A stretch of DNA of 64,000 nt from Chryseobacterium sp. W4I1 (GCF_030816115.1 NZ_JAUSXQ010000001.1:4507001-4571000), one strand, 5' to 3'. Shown: positions 7,987-18,231, numbered from the stretch's first letter. Numbers and translations: made by a program. Notes: generated by a model from the letters alone, not told the origin.

Positions 7987-10185
7987 ATGAATTATAAACT
8001 TCCAAGCCTTGTTGCAGCAGCGGCAATCTTCCTGTTTTCAGGGTCTGCATTAGCCCAGGAAAGCCCAAAATACAGTTATGTAGAGGCGTTCAAACCTTTT
8101 TTCTATCCTCAAACGGGGACAGAAACACGTTCTGCAAGCGGACAGCCGGGACATGCTTACTGGCAGAATTCAGCAGATTATGATCTTAATATTAGCCTAA
8201 ATGATGCTAAAAATGAAATAACCGGTACGGCCGATATTACCTATACTAATAACAGTCCTGACCAGATGGGTTTCCTGTGGCTGCAGCTTGACCAGAATTT
8301 ATTTGCGAAAGATTCCCGTGGCAATGCAGTAGTTCCGGCATCAGGAAGTAGAAATGGTGCTCACGGTGAAGAACTGGACGGTGGCTATAAAATTAAATCT
8401 GTAAAGTTTGATGGTAAAGATGTAAAATATACCATTACGGATACAAGAATGCAAATTGACCTTCCAAAAGAGCTGAAGGCAAAAGGTGGCGTAGCGAAAA
8501 TTAAAATTGAATATTCATTTGTTTCTCCGGAATACGGATCTGACAGAATGGGGGTTCAGAATACGAAAAACGGGAAAATATTTACCATTGCCCAATGGTA
8601 CCCAAGAATGTGTGTCTACGATGATGTAATGGGCTGGAATACCCTTCCTTATGTGGGGGCTTCAGAATTTTATCTGGAATATGGTCATATCAATGCTAAT
8701 ATTACTGTGCCGGCTAACCATTATGTAGTTGCTTCGGGAGAACTTCTGAATTATAAAGAAGTATATAGCAAAGAAGAAAATAACCGTTGGGAGCAGGCAA
8801 GGAACAGTGATAAGACCGTTATGATCCGTCCGGAATCTGAAATTGGGAAGAACCAGGCTTCAGGAACCAAAACCTGGAAATTTAAAATAGATCAGGCGCG
8901 TGATTTTGCGTGGGCTTCATCGCCGGCATTTATTCTGGATGCTGCAAAAATAAATCTTCCAAGCGGTAAAAAATCTGTAGCTATATCAGCTTACCCTTCA
9001 GAAAGTGCAGGTGAAAAAGCCTGGGGAAGGTCTACAGAATATACAAAGGCAGCTATTGAGCATTATTCTCAGAAATGGTATGAATATACCTATCCGGCTG
9101 CAACCAATGTAGCAGGAAATGAAGGCGGAATGGAATATCCGGGAATCGTATTCTGTCATATGAATTCTGCAGGGGAAGATCTTTGGGGCGTTACCGATCA
9201 TGAATTCGGGCACAACTGGTTCCCGATGATCGTAGGTTCCAATGAAAGACTGTTTGCATGGATGGATGAAGGCTTCAATACTTTTATCAATGAGCTGTCT
9301 ACACAGGCCTTTAACAACGGAGAATATTATACAAAGAAAAGTATTGCCAAGACCGGAAGTTTTATGATGAGTGACAATATTGAACCCATCATGGTAGGAC
9401 CGGATAATATGAAAGAAAGAAGCATTGGGGTGCTGGCTTACTTTAAACCGGGAATGGGGCTGCAGATTTTGAGAGAAACTATTCTTGGTCCTGAAAAATT
9501 TGACAAAGCTTTTAGAACCTATATCGACCGATGGGCTTTCAAGCATCCTACACCTTGGGATTTCTTCCACACCATGGAAAATGTGTCCGGTGAAGAGCTG
9601 AACTGGTTCTGGAGAGGCTGGTTCATGAACAAATGGAAGATTGATCAATCTGTTAAAGATGTAAAATACGTAAATGACGATTTTAAAAACGGAGCTCAGA
9701 TCACTGTTGAAAATCTTGGTCAGCTGCCAATGCCTACAACTGTTCAGGTGAAATTTAAAGACGGTACAAAACAGATTGTGAAAATCCCTGTTGAGGTTTG
9801 GAAACGAAACACAGAATGGCTGTTCAAATTAAATTCAAATAAAGAGATCAGTGAAGTAATGCTGGATCCGGATGGGATGATTCCGGATGTTAATTCGGCG
9901 AATAATATTTGGCCTTCAGCACAGACGAAGCCAGTCGATAAGATTAATACAAAAGATTTTGCAGGAACCTATTCTACTAAGAGTGCTCCTATCAAACTGG
10001 TTTTTGCAGATAAAAACGGACAGCTTTACGCTAAGGCTGGAAATCAGCAGGAATTTCCTCTGCAATACGCAGGTGACAGTCAGTTTACTTTTGAAGAAGC
10101 TGCTATAACGCTTGTATTCAGTAAAGATAAAAAGACTGTTGTTTTTAAACAAGGTGGGAGAGAGTATGAATTCAATAAAGAATAA
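7987..10185 (+). CDS. Secreted M1-family metallopeptidase
   Basis: The 732-aa zinc aminopeptidase-like protein has a signal peptide ending in GSALAQ. The M1 beta-saddle domain precedes the catalytic domain with the zinc motif HEFGH (His405, Glu406, His409) and third ligand Glu428 in WMDEGFN. The substrate-binding region holds [11 protein letters not shown], replacing the classic GAMEN by GGMEY. About 70 extra C-terminal residues form a beta-rich tail. It probably trims peptides in the periplasm or outside the cell. It is related to the M1 protein at 16322, sharing the start region [22 protein letters not shown], so the two are paralogues. It is monocistronic. Confidence 0.88.
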   Translation: MNYKLPSLVAAAAIFLFSGSALAQESPKYSYVEAFKPFFYPQTGTETRSASGQPGHAYWQNSADYDLNISLNDAKNEITGTADITYTNNSPDQMGFLWLQLDQNLFAKDSRGNAVVPASGSRNGAHGEELDGGYKIKSVKFDGKDVKYTITDTRMQIDLPKELKAKGGVAKIKIEYSFVSPEYGSDRMGVQNTKNGKIFTIAQWYPRMCVYDDVMGWNTLPYVGASEFYLEYGHINANITVPANHYVVASGELLNYKEVYSKEENNRWEQARNSDKTVMIRPESEIGKNQASGTKTWKFKIDQARDFAWASSPAFILDAAKINLPSGKKSVAISAYPSESAGEKAWGRSTEYTKAAIEHYSQKWYEYTYPAATNVAGNEGGMEYPGIVFCHMNSAGEDLWGVTDHEFGHNWFPMIVGSNERLFAWMDEGFNTFINELSTQAFNNGEYYTKKSIAKTGSFMMSDNIEPIMVGPDNMKERSIGVLAYFKPGMGLQILRETILGPEKFDKAFRTYIDRWAFKHPTPWDFFHTMENVSGEELNWFWRGWFMNKWKIDQSVKDVKYVNDDFKNGAQITVENLGQLPMPTTVQVKFKDGTKQIVKIPVEVWKRNTEWLFKLNSNKEISEVMLDPDGMIPDVNSANNIWPSAQTKPVDKINTKDFAGTYSTKSAPIKLVFADKNGQLYAKAGNQQEFPLQYAGDSQFTFEEAAITLVFSKDKKTVVFKQGGREYEFNKE

Positions 10186-10207
10186 AATTCAGCTTTAATT
10201 CCTATTA

Positions 10208-10247
10208 AAAAACCTAAACTTCATGAGCTTGAAGTTTAGGTTTTTTT
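10208..10247 (+). terminator. Terminator after M1 peptidase
   Basis: The stem CCTAAACTTCA/TGAAGTTTAGG is followed by seven T residues; it lies about 25 bp after the stop codon. Confidence 0.88.
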
Positions 10248-10478
10248 GTTGAAGTAAAAAGAAGATGGAAGATGGAGGTCAGAAGATGGAGGCACTATTG
10301 GATCTCCAGGTCAACAATCGTCACTAGTAACATATAAATAATCAAATTTAAAACTAAGCTAAAACTAAAATTGCTTCTTTCGGCTACCTTAACTTCCAAC
10401 TTCTCACTTCCAGCCTCCTTTCTTACAAATTAACAGTAATGTATTTCCAAACCTTCACCTCCTCTCAGAAAGATGTTT

Positions 10479-10486
10479 TATTTTTG
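10479..10486 (+). promoter_or_regulatory. -7 promoter box for the EEP gene
   Basis: TATTTTTG matches TAnnTTTG and lies 18 nt before the GTTATG start region. The upstream 10250-10470 stretch holds purine-rich GAAGATGG repeats and a partly complementary CTTCCA-rich stretch, a loose inverted arrangement with no gene. Confidence 0.5.
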
Positions 10487-10504
10487 TTGATCTAATTTAC
10501 AATT

Positions 10505-11338
10505 ATGGTTATGAATTTCAGATTTTCAATGGTATCCTTAATGCTTTTTGCATTGGGATTTTCGCAGGATCTTAAAGTGATGAGCTTCAATATCAGGCTG
10601 AACGTAGCATCAGATAAAGAAAATGCCTGGACAGAAAGAAAACAGGATGTTGCAGATCTTTTAAATTATTATCATCCCGATTATTTAGGAGTTCAGGAAG
10701 CACTTCCGGAGCAGATGAAAGATATCAAGGCCGGGCTTAAAAATTATGATTACGTAGGAGTGGGAAGAGATGATGGGAAAGAAAAAGGAGAGTTTTCTGC
10801 TATTTTTTATGATACGGAAAGACTTCAGGTGGTAAAGTCCGGGACGTTCTGGCTTTCCGAGACACCCGAAAAACCATCCCGGGGATGGGATGCAGCGCTT
10901 AACAGGATCTGTACCTATGCCATTTTTAAAGACAAAAAATCAAAAAAAGAATTCTTAGCCCTGAATCTTCATTTTGATCATATCGGAAATATAGCGAGAG
11001 TAAAATCTTCCGAGCTTATTCTGAAAAAGATCAAAGAAATCAATCCTAAAAACTTACCTGTAACGCTGAGTGGCGACTTTAATTTAACGGATGACTCTGA
11101 GCCTATAAAAATTCTTTCACAGAATCTGGATGACAGCTTTTATCATTCCGAAACAAAACCTTACGGTCCAAAAGGAACATTTACAGGTTTCAACGTCAAT
11201 GAAATTCCTAAAGACAGAATCGATTATATTTTTGTAAAAGGTTTTAAAATAAAATCCCAGAGACATATCAATGACAGAAGAGACAATCTGCTGTATCCAT
11301 CGGATCATTTCCCGGTTTTAGCAGAGCTTTCTTTTTAA
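10505..11338 (+). CDS. Secreted endonuclease/exonuclease/phosphatase-family protein
   Basis: The 277-aa protein has a signal peptide (cleavage near GFSQ) and the EEP fold. Metal and phosphate residues are visible in MSFNIRLN (Asn), GVQEALPEQ (Glu), LNLHFDHIG (His), SGDFNLTDDS (Asp/Asn) and the final YPSDHFPVLAEL (Asp/His). The substrate could be DNA, phosphoinositides or sphingomyelin; the sequence does not decide. Export suggests nutrient scavenging. The start could be the first ATG at 10505 or the second at 10511. No terminator is obvious before the convergent regulator gene. Confidence 0.85.
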   Translation: MVMNFRFSMVSLMLFALGFSQDLKVMSFNIRLNVASDKENAWTERKQDVADLLNYYHPDYLGVQEALPEQMKDIKAGLKNYDYVGVGRDDGKEKGEFSAIFYDTERLQVVKSGTFWLSETPEKPSRGWDAALNRICTYAIFKDKKSKKEFLALNLHFDHIGNIARVKSSELILKKIKEINPKNLPVTLSGDFNLTDDSEPIKILSQNLDDSFYHSETKPYGPKGTFTGFNVNEIPKDRIDYIFVKGFKIKSQRHINDRRDNLLYPSDHFPVLAELSF

Positions 11339-11345
11339 TTCAGGA

Positions 11346-12030
11346 TCAGTTTACCGGAAAATCAACTTCAAATCCAATTCCTCTCAGGGATTGGATTTTT
11401 ATTTTAGGGTCGTGAACGAAGTATTTTCTCAGCCTGCTGATAAATACATCAAGACTTCTTTCCTGTAAAATAATCATTGTTTTCCCAGATACTATCCAGA
11501 ATATCATCTCTTTTGATCATGGTACCATTATATTTCAGAAGGTACAAAAGCAGTTCCCGTTCCCGGACCGTAAGCCGTATATCTCCTTCCGGATGAGAAA
11601 GCAAAAGCTTTTCAGTATTCAGAGAGTAGCTGCCGATCTTGATTTGGGGAGAAACTGCTGGCTGGGTTCTTTTAAGGATATTTCTGATCCTCAAAACCAG
11701 TTCTTCCGGATCGCAGGGCTTGGCAATATAATCGTCAGCTCCTATTTTCAGTCCCGTCAGGCGATCTATCTTCTGATTTTTGGCGGTCAGGAAAAGCAAG
11801 GGGAAATTATTTTTCTCCTTTAAAATTATTTTAGCTAAAGAAAATCCGTCAACAGAAGGCATCATAATATCCAGAATACCAATATGAAAAAGAAAATTTG
11901 TAGACAAAAGATCAATGATATCTTCAGGGTTCTGAAACCATGCCACCTCGAAATCCTCCAGTTCAAGATACTGCTTCAGGATCATTCCGAAATCCGGGTC
12001 ATCTTCTGCCAAAAGGATCTTAGTTTTCAT
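11346..12030 (-). pseudogene. OmpR-family response regulator, frameshifted in the DNA-binding domain
   Basis: The receiver domain (EDD at 9-11, Asp54 in ILDIMMP, KPCD) and the start of the winged helix are in one frame. That frame ends early at 11449 after NDYFTGKKS (193 aa). One extra A at about 11459-11461 (plus-strand CTTCTTTCC) causes this. Without it the protein continues RSLDVFISRLRKYF to GIGFEVDFPVN, 227 aa, the same length as the regulator at 4197. The lost part contains the recognition helix and wing, so the truncated product should not bind DNA. The start at 12030 overlaps the kinase end by 11 bp. Sequencing error remains possible. Confidence 0.85.
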
Positions 12031-13339
12031 AAGGGATAGATATTTTAAAGGTGGTACCTGCTTTGGGACGGCTGGAAACATCTATGTTGCCATGATATTT
12101 CGTGACGATCTTTCTAACAAAATAAAGTCCGAGACCTAAGCCTTTGGTATTATGAATATTATTGGACTGAACCCTGTAAAATTTTTCAAAGATATTCTTA
12201 AGCTCTTTTTTCTCTATGCCATAACCATTATCAGAAACTTCAATCTCTGTATTTTGCTGATGCTGAACAATGCTGGTCTTTACAGTAGAAGCTCCATATT
12301 TTACGCTGTTCTCACAAAGATTTTTAATAACTGTTTCCATAAGATTTTTATCAAAAGGAAGTTTCCTGGTGGTCTCATTGCAGAGCTCAAATTGTACTTT
12401 AGGATAAGTGAAAGTAAGATCCTGAATAAAAAAAATCCAATCTTCAGGCTTAGTTCCCAATGGTTCTACGTCCATTTCATCTTTATGGAGCTGTAGCATA
12501 AGATTTTCCAGACGGGTAATCTGGCGGTCGATCAAAGGTAAGGTTTCCGGGTTCCATCCTTTGGCGAGCGTTTTTGAAGCAATTTTCAGAGTAGCAATTG
12601 GAGTCTTGAACTCATGCGAGATATTGTCTACAACTGTATGTAGAACTTCCACTTGTTTTTGCTGTTGGATCAAATTTTTCACCGTAAAAATATACAGTAT
12701 CAAAACACAGGCAAGTATTGCAATACAACACAAAAAGAGCAACGTGAGTTCTTTAAATACGATACTTTTAATATTTAATATTTCAAAATCAGTTTGACTT
12801 TTGACATGAAAACTATTATTTTTTATGATTTTATGGTCATTATCTGAGGTAGATTGTGACGTGGTTTCCCAATTCCCAGTATTTGAAATGCCTGCTTTTA
12901 CGACTTTATTTCTTGTTTCAAAAAGGGTAATAGGTTTATCGATAAGCTGTGTTTTAGTAGGAAGAAATATAATGGATAAATATTGAACCCTTACTGCAAC
13001 CTGATATCCCTCTTTTTTAAATTTATAATCAACGTAATTACTGAATTGATCCTGAGTTTTTTTCCTGCTTTGTTCAAAAAGATCGAGAAACTTTTTTTTG
13101 CTGATCTCCCTGCTATTATATCGTATAAAAATATACTGCAATGAGTCATCGGATACCTTTTTTAGTTCTCTTTTATCTTCAAGGTCATCCGTAAATCTTG
13201 TAAGCTTACTGTGTACGTCTCTATAAATTTCACGCTCTTTTACCTGATAGGTCTTATACATAAAATAAGCCTGAATCCCCAAAAGAAGCATGAATAAAGC
13301 GGCAAAGACTGCAATAAGATTTTTACTTTTCAAGATCAT
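12020..13339 (-). CDS. Sensor histidine kinase (second RprX-like)
   Basis: The 439-aa kinase has a membrane helix at about 9-28, a periplasmic region of about 165 residues and a second helix at about 198-220. It has His242 in the H-box (DNISHEFKTPIAT) and an intact ATPase domain with NLCENSVKYG, DNGYGI and GLGLGLYFV. It is a paralogue of the kinase at 4897. It overlaps its response regulator by 11 bp, indicating translational coupling. The neighbouring intergenic region carries TTAACC repeat promoters pointing towards an outer-membrane receptor, so an envelope signal is likely. Confidence 0.92.
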   Translation of the reverse strand: MILKSKNLIAVFAALFMLLLGIQAYFMYKTYQVKEREIYRDVHSKLTRFTDDLEDKRELKKVSDDSLQYIFIRYNSREISKKKFLDLFEQSRKKTQDQFSNYVDYKFKKEGYQVAVRVQYLSIIFLPTKTQLIDKPITLFETRNKVVKAGISNTGNWETTSQSTSDNDHKIIKNNSFHVKSQTDFEILNIKSIVFKELTLLFLCCIAILACVLILYIFTVKNLIQQQKQVEVLHTVVDNISHEFKTPIATLKIASKTLAKGWNPETLPLIDRQITRLENLMLQLHKDEMDVEPLGTKPEDWIFFIQDLTFTYPKVQFELCNETTRKLPFDKNLMETVIKNLCENSVKYGASTVKTSIVQHQQNTEIEVSDNGYGIEKKELKNIFEKFYRVQSNNIHNTKGLGLGLYFVRKIVTKYHGNIDVSSRPKAGTTFKISIPYEN

Positions 13340-13344
13340 AATAA

Positions 13345-13352
13345 CAAATATA
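13345..13352 (-). promoter_or_regulatory. -7 box of second kinase operon
   Basis: On the minus strand this reads TATATTTG, a full TAnnTTTG match, only 5 nt before the kinase ATG. Transcription would begin at or next to the start codon, suggesting a leaderless mRNA. Confidence 0.5.
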
Positions 13353-13389
13353 AAACTTTAGGATCTCTTCAACAGCCACTCACTCTTCA

Positions 13390-13435
13390 TTAACCTTTCA
13401 TTAACCGAAATTCTTAGATTAAATGCTCAGTTTTG
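13390..13435 (+). promoter_or_regulatory. TTAACC repeat promoter of the putative small RNA
   Basis: TTAACC at 13390 and 13401 (11 bp apart) is followed by TTTG at 13432, 31 bp after the start of the second repeat. CTTTCATTAACCGAAATTCT and the nearby TTTTGTAC are shared with the receptor promoter at 13725-13781. The -7 box lacks the TA half, as expected for an activator-dependent promoter. No coding gene lies downstream before the palindromic terminator. Confidence 0.6.
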
Positions 13436-13441
13436 TACAGC

Positions 13442-13678
13442 TGATTAAAGTCTTATTGAAGAGATGCGAATTCCAGGAGATTATTATAATTGAATGGACT
13501 TCCAGGTCTAAACTTTATAGCAATGTTTAGGAAAATTTTATTTATAAGGAAAATATAAGAAACACGAATGTTGAAATACAAATAATATCATCGTAACCTA
13601 TATCGCCAATCTGCCATATTCGTAATTTAATTATAAGTATTGTCGTAAGACTCAAATAGAATTCTATTTGAGTTTTTC
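13442..13678 (+). ncRNA. Putative regulated small RNA (about 235 nt)
   Basis: A plus-strand promoter with two TTAACC sites precedes this stretch and a strong terminator ends it. The only ORFs inside are very short (the longest I found is 11 codons, starting MFRKILF), so a non-coding product is more likely than a peptide. There is no other plus-strand gene upstream for the terminator to serve: the nearest ends at 11338 and the kinase is on the other strand. By analogy with envelope-stress small RNAs it might regulate outer-membrane protein mRNAs. This is inference from promoter plus terminator alone. Confidence 0.45.
13650..13678 (+). terminator. Perfect-palindrome terminator in gene-less region
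   Basis: The 24-bp perfect palindrome ACTCAAATAGAA/TTCTATTTGAGT is followed by TTTTTCTT on the plus strand. The minus strand lacks a T-run after it. Confidence 0.75.
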
Positions 13679-13724
13679 TTTTGTTTTAAACTTTATTAAC
13701 GCTTGAATATCAGTAATACAGACG

Positions 13725-13781
13725 TTAACCCATCTTTAACCTTTCATTAACCGAAATTCTTTGAATCAATACGGATTTTTG
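13725..13781 (+). promoter_or_regulatory. Triple TTAACC operator and promoter of outer-membrane receptor
   Basis: TTAACC occurs at 13725, 13736 and 13747, exactly 11 bp apart, followed by TTTG at 13778, 31 bp after the start of the last repeat. This is the layout expected for a head-to-tail OmpR-type activator next to the -33 region. The leader to the ATG at 13846 is about 58 nt. Confidence 0.65.
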
Positions 13782-13845
13782 TACCAGGATTCTGTGACGG
13801 CCCTGCACTGTTTCAGAGGAGTATTTATTATTAAAAAAATTAATC

Positions 13846-16219
13846 ATGTATAAATTTCTGATTTTTCTATTCTTCCCAATTTTGATGTTCTCGCAACAGC
13901 AAAAAATTGACGGAACGGTAGTTAATATGCAGAATGAAAAACTTCCATTAGTCTCTATTGAGGTTTATAATTCACAAAATGCCCTAATAAAAAAGATCAT
14001 GACCAATGAGGAAGGAGCCTTCACATTGGAAGGTATTTCAGAAAAGGAGGTGAAATTAGTGGTCAAAGATCTGGAATATGCCCAATTTGAAAAAAAGCTG
14101 GACCTTGATAAGCAAGACAAGATCTTGCAAATTGTTTTGAAAAAAGATATCAAAGAGATTCAGGAAGTGGTCATGACAAAACAAAAACCGGTGGTTAAAA
14201 GAAAAATAGACAGGCTGGAATTCAATGTGGAAAACAGTAATATTTCTTCGCTCAATGCCTGGGAAATTCTCAAAAAAACACCTGGAGTTACATCAGGTAA
14301 TGATGTGCTGGCAATTAAAGGAAGCCAAAGTATCTTGGTTACCATTAATGATAAAAAAGTAATGCTGACAGGTGATGAGCTGAAAAACTTACTGGAGAAT
14401 ACCCAGGGTGATGAGATAAAGTCTGTGGAAGTCATTACCAATCCCCCTGCAAAATATGAAGCTTCAGGAAGTGCTGTTTTGAATATTGTCATGAAGAAAA
14501 ATAAAATAGAAGGCTATCGTGGCATTATTTCTTCCAAATATGTACAAAGCCAATATGCAAAAGGAGTGGCGGGAATTTCTCAATATTATAAAAAAGATAA
14601 ACTTTCTCTCATGGCAAGCTATTATCTTGGAAGTGGAACCTACTATAGGGAAGGTACCGATCACGTAAATTATATAGAAGATCAAACAGAGTGGGTCAGT
14701 ATAATGAATAGAAAAGACCGTAATAAAAGTCAGAATAGCCTGAATTTTAATATGGAATATGAAATTGACAGCCTGACAAATGTAAGTCTTAATTATTCAG
14801 GTTTTTTTAGTCCGAAATCTTTTGGTACCTATAGCGTTCCGACATTGATTTATAATAGTCAAAATGTTGTAGAATCTGATTATTTCACTATCAATGATCA
14901 TCAGTCGAGGTCTATCAACAATTCGTTGAGCTTTCTGGTGGATAGAAAATTAAGTAAAAAAAAGTAAGCTGTCATGGACGAATTATTTCGCCGGAAATAA
15001 TGCCCGGAAATATCAGAATGTAATTACCTATCTTAATTTTGCCAACCAGGCTCCGGGAGACAATAACTTTATAACCCATGACCAAAGTAATGTTCAGCTG
15101 TATTCTACACAGGCAGATTATCAGTGGAAAAATGATCAATGGGAAATTGAATCCGGGGCAAAATACAGTCTTGTAAAAACCAATAGCCAGCTGGATTTTT
15201 CTGATAATGAAAATGGGCAACTGCAATACAGAGCTGATAAAAGCAATGCTTTTGATTACAAGGAACATAATTTCGGATTGTATTCTTCCCTGTCTTATAA
15301 TCCCGGTAAATGGAATTTTAAAGCCGGATTACGAGCAGAAAAAACAGATCTTGAAGGAATTGTTTCCGAACCTTATGAAGTGAACAAGAATAAATATTGG
15401 AAATTATTTCCTACCCTGTATGCACAGTATACCACAGGAAATAACCATCAATTTGGATTGTCTTACGGAAAGCGTATAAGCAGACCCTCTTATTCATGGC
15501 TGAATCCTGCAAAGTCTTACTATAACCTGTTTTCTTATTTTCAGGGAGATCCAAAACTGAAGGCGACTATTATTCATAATCTTAATTTTACCTACACCTG
15601 GAAAGAATGGAATCTTGATTTTTATTACAGAAAGGAGATTTATCCCTCAATGGAAATTTCTTTTCAGGAACCCAGCACCAACAATCTGATTTATCATTTC
15701 ACGAATATTGAAAAAGGCCAGGCTTATGGATTCAGTTTATATAAAAACTTTCAGATCAAGCCCTGGTGGAGTTTAAGCCTTTCTGAAAATGTTGAACATA
15801 ATGAAAATTATTTTATTGGAGTTGATGATTTGCTCTATAAAAATAAAATATGGAATTTGTCTTCAGATATTTCTACAAGCTTTACATTGGACAAAAACAG
15901 TGACTGGAAGCTTGAAATTGGTCATCGGTACAATTCGCCATCTATACAGGGAACTTTCAGGATTTCCGGTTCGTCAACAGCTTATCTGGTGATGAATAAG
16001 AAGTTCTTTAATAAAAAGCTGGATGGAAGCCTTTTCTTTAATGATATTTTTAAAACATCGAAGGAAAAAATTAGTACAAAATATGCCAATCAGGATAATT
16101 ATTTTCTGGATTACCGTGATACCCAAAGTATTTCAGTTTCGTTGAAATTTAATTTCGGAAATCAGTCTGTGAAAAATGCCAGGACGATTAAGAAAGCAGA
16201 AGAGCAGGATAGGTTATAA
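13846..16219 (+). pseudogene. Outer-membrane beta-barrel receptor (TonB-type family), frameshifted
   Basis: The protein starts with a signal peptide (MYKFLIFLFFPILMFS). A carboxypeptidase-regulatory-like domain (KIDGTVVNMQNEKLPLVSIEVY) and a plug-like region (NAWEILKKTPGVTSGND, IKSVEVITNPPAKYEASGSAVLNI) follow, then a long beta-barrel of the outer-membrane beta-barrel family. The frame breaks at 14967 after RKLSKKK. An A8 run at about 14957-14964 is one base too long; with seven A residues it reads SKKSKLSWTNYF and joins the segment ending at 16219. The restored length is about 790 aa. The cargo is unknown. It has the TTAACC operator of the neighbouring two-component system. The homopolymer could be a sequencing error or a phase-variable tract. 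Confidence 0.85.
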
Positions 16220-16288
16220 AAAATTAAAAACTAATAACCATAAAAACATTATTATAAAAGAAATAACCGCTCTGTGCTACATTTTCGC

Positions 16289-16296
16289 TAATTTTG
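16289..16296 (+). promoter_or_regulatory. -7 promoter box for second M1 peptidase
   Basis: TAATTTTG matches TAnnTTTG and lies 25 nt before the ATG at 16322. No clear -33 TTTG is visible. Confidence 0.5.
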
Positions 16297-16321
16297 ATAT
16301 TTATTTTTTAAAATTAGAGAT

Positions 16322-18187
16322 ATGAAACGATTTCTTTACGTCCTGGTAGCAGCTGTTTCCATCCAACAGATTTCTGCACAGGAACTGTATATGCCAAGAA
16401 ATATAAAAAAAGCGCATGAAAAGGGAACCCGGGAAACTTCCGGAGCGCCGGGAAAGAATTATTGGCAGAATAAAGGAATATATAATGTAGAAGTAAAGGT
16501 GGATGCCGGAACCAAAGTAGTTTCAGGAAAAGAAACGATCCTGTACAGTAATAATAGTCCGGATCAGCTTCAGGAGCTGGCGATAAGATTTGTGAACAAC
16601 CTTCATAAGCCGCAATCTCCAAGATCAGGATCTGTATCAAAGGATTTCCTGTCTTCAGGTCTTCATATTAAATCTTTTGCTGTAAACGGCGAAAAATATG
16701 CAGTAAACAGTGATGACTGGGGAACAGTAGAAAAAGTAAAATTAAATAAAGCACTTAAATCCGGAGCTAAAGCTGAGGTGAAAATAGAATGGGAATACCC
16801 GCTTTCCGTACAAAGTGGGAGAGAAGGGCAGATAGATCCTCAAACCTTCTATGTAGCTTATTCTTTTCCAAGAATTTCAGTTTATGATGATTATAATGGC
16901 TGGGATATGCTTCCTCATTCCGACAGACAGGAGTTTTATAATGACTTTAATGATTATAATTTTGCTATTACTGCACCGAAGAATTTCGTAGTCTGGGCTA
17001 CCGGGGATTTCCTGAATCCTGATGCCGTGCTTCAGCCTGAATATTTAAAAAGATATAAAGCTTCTCTTAAAAGTGATAAGCTGATTCATATTGCTTCCGA
17101 ACAGGAAATGAGTTCTGGAAAAGTAACGAAACAGAACAAATGGAATGTCTGGAAATTTAAAGCCAGTCATATTACAGACTTCTGTTTTGCATTAAGCAGC
17201 CATTATGTCTGGGATGCGGCAAGCGTTCAGTTAAAAACCAAAAGAGCCAGCGTTCAGGCCGGATACAGGGCAGGTGCAAAAGATTTTGAACATTATGTAG
17301 AATGGATGCGCTATAATCTGGATTGGTTCTCAAAGAACTGGCCCGGAGTAGAATATCCTTATAATGTAATGACCGCGATTCAGGGGTATGCCGATATGGA
17401 ATACCCAATGATGATTAATGATACCAGTATTCCAGATGATCTTCGGGATGCAAGGCTTACTGCAGATCACGAGATTGCCCATACTTATTTCCCTTTTTAC
17501 ATGGGAATTAATGAAACCCGTTATGCATTTATGGATGAAGGCTGGGCTACTACATTGGAATACCTGATCGGTATTGATGAAAACGGTGAAGCTGCCGCTA
17601 AAGAATTTTATAAAAACTTCCGTGTCAAAAAATGGATCAAAGACCCCTCTGCCGAACAAGATCAGCCCATTATTACCATGAGTACACAGGTAAGCGGAGC
17701 CGGATACGGAAACAATTCTTATGTAAAAGCTTCCCTGTCATACCTTGCTTTGAAAGATTATCTTGGAGATGAACTATTCAAAAAAGCACTTCGTCATTAT
17801 ATGGATAACTGGAACGGGAAGCATCCTGTGCCATGGGATTATTTTAATTCTATGAATACAGGATCCGGGAAAAATCTGGATTGGTTCTTTCAAAACTGGT
17901 TTTATACCAATAATTATATAGATTTAAAAGTTACCGGTGCTTCACAGCTTAATGACCTTCTTACGATCAATGTTGATAATGTAGGTGGATTTGCCATTCC
18001 TTTTGATGCTGTTTTAAATTATGAAGACGGATCTGTTGAGAAGCTTCATTTCTCACCTGCGCTGTGGGAAAAAAATCAGAAGCAGGCGGACCTCGCTATT
18101 CCTATTAAAAAGAAAGTAAAATCTGTAGAGTTGGATGGCGATATTTTTATGGATTATACCCCTGAAAACAATAAGAAAACTTTATAA
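16322..18187 (+). CDS. Secreted M1-family metallopeptidase (second copy)
   Basis: The 621-aa protein has a signal peptide (cleavage near ISAQ), an M1 N-terminal domain and zinc motif HEIAH (His383, His387) with third ligand Glu406 in FMDEGWATT. The exopeptidase-type region reads GYADMEYPM, a variant of GAMEN. It is shorter than the protein at 7987 by the C-terminal tail but shares the N-terminal pattern GAPGKNYWQNKGIYN. The role is periplasmic or extracellular peptide degradation. It is monocistronic with its own -7 box and terminator. Confidence 0.87.
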   Translation: MKRFLYVLVAAVSIQQISAQELYMPRNIKKAHEKGTRETSGAPGKNYWQNKGIYNVEVKVDAGTKVVSGKETILYSNNSPDQLQELAIRFVNNLHKPQSPRSGSVSKDFLSSGLHIKSFAVNGEKYAVNSDDWGTVEKVKLNKALKSGAKAEVKIEWEYPLSVQSGREGQIDPQTFYVAYSFPRISVYDDYNGWDMLPHSDRQEFYNDFNDYNFAITAPKNFVVWATGDFLNPDAVLQPEYLKRYKASLKSDKLIHIASEQEMSSGKVTKQNKWNVWKFKASHITDFCFALSSHYVWDAASVQLKTKRASVQAGYRAGAKDFEHYVEWMRYNLDWFSKNWPGVEYPYNVMTAIQGYADMEYPMMINDTSIPDDLRDARLTADHEIAHTYFPFYMGINETRYAFMDEGWATTLEYLIGIDENGEAAAKEFYKNFRVKKWIKDPSAEQDQPIITMSTQVSGAGYGNNSYVKASLSYLALKDYLGDELFKKALRHYMDNWNGKHPVPWDYFNSMNTGSGKNLDWFFQNWFYTNNYIDLKVTGASQLNDLLTINVDNVGGFAIPFDAVLNYEDGSVEKLHFSPALWEKNQKQADLAIPIKKKVKSVELDGDIFMDYTPENNKKTL

Positions 18188-18190
18188 AAG

Positions 18191-18231
18191 AAAAGCCTGA
18201 ACAGAAAATTCAGGCTTTTTTATTGAAATCG
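18191..18231 (+). terminator. Terminator after second M1 peptidase
   Basis: The stem AAAGCCTGAA/TTCAGGCTTT is followed by a T-run. It also lies close to the 3' end of the convergent M43 gene. Confidence 0.8.

Noticed and set aside
14950..14975. Programmed ribosomal frameshifting in the receptor gene
   Set aside because: There is no slippery heptamer followed by a stable structure of known type, the protein family is normally made from one frame, and a homopolymer length change explains it more simply.
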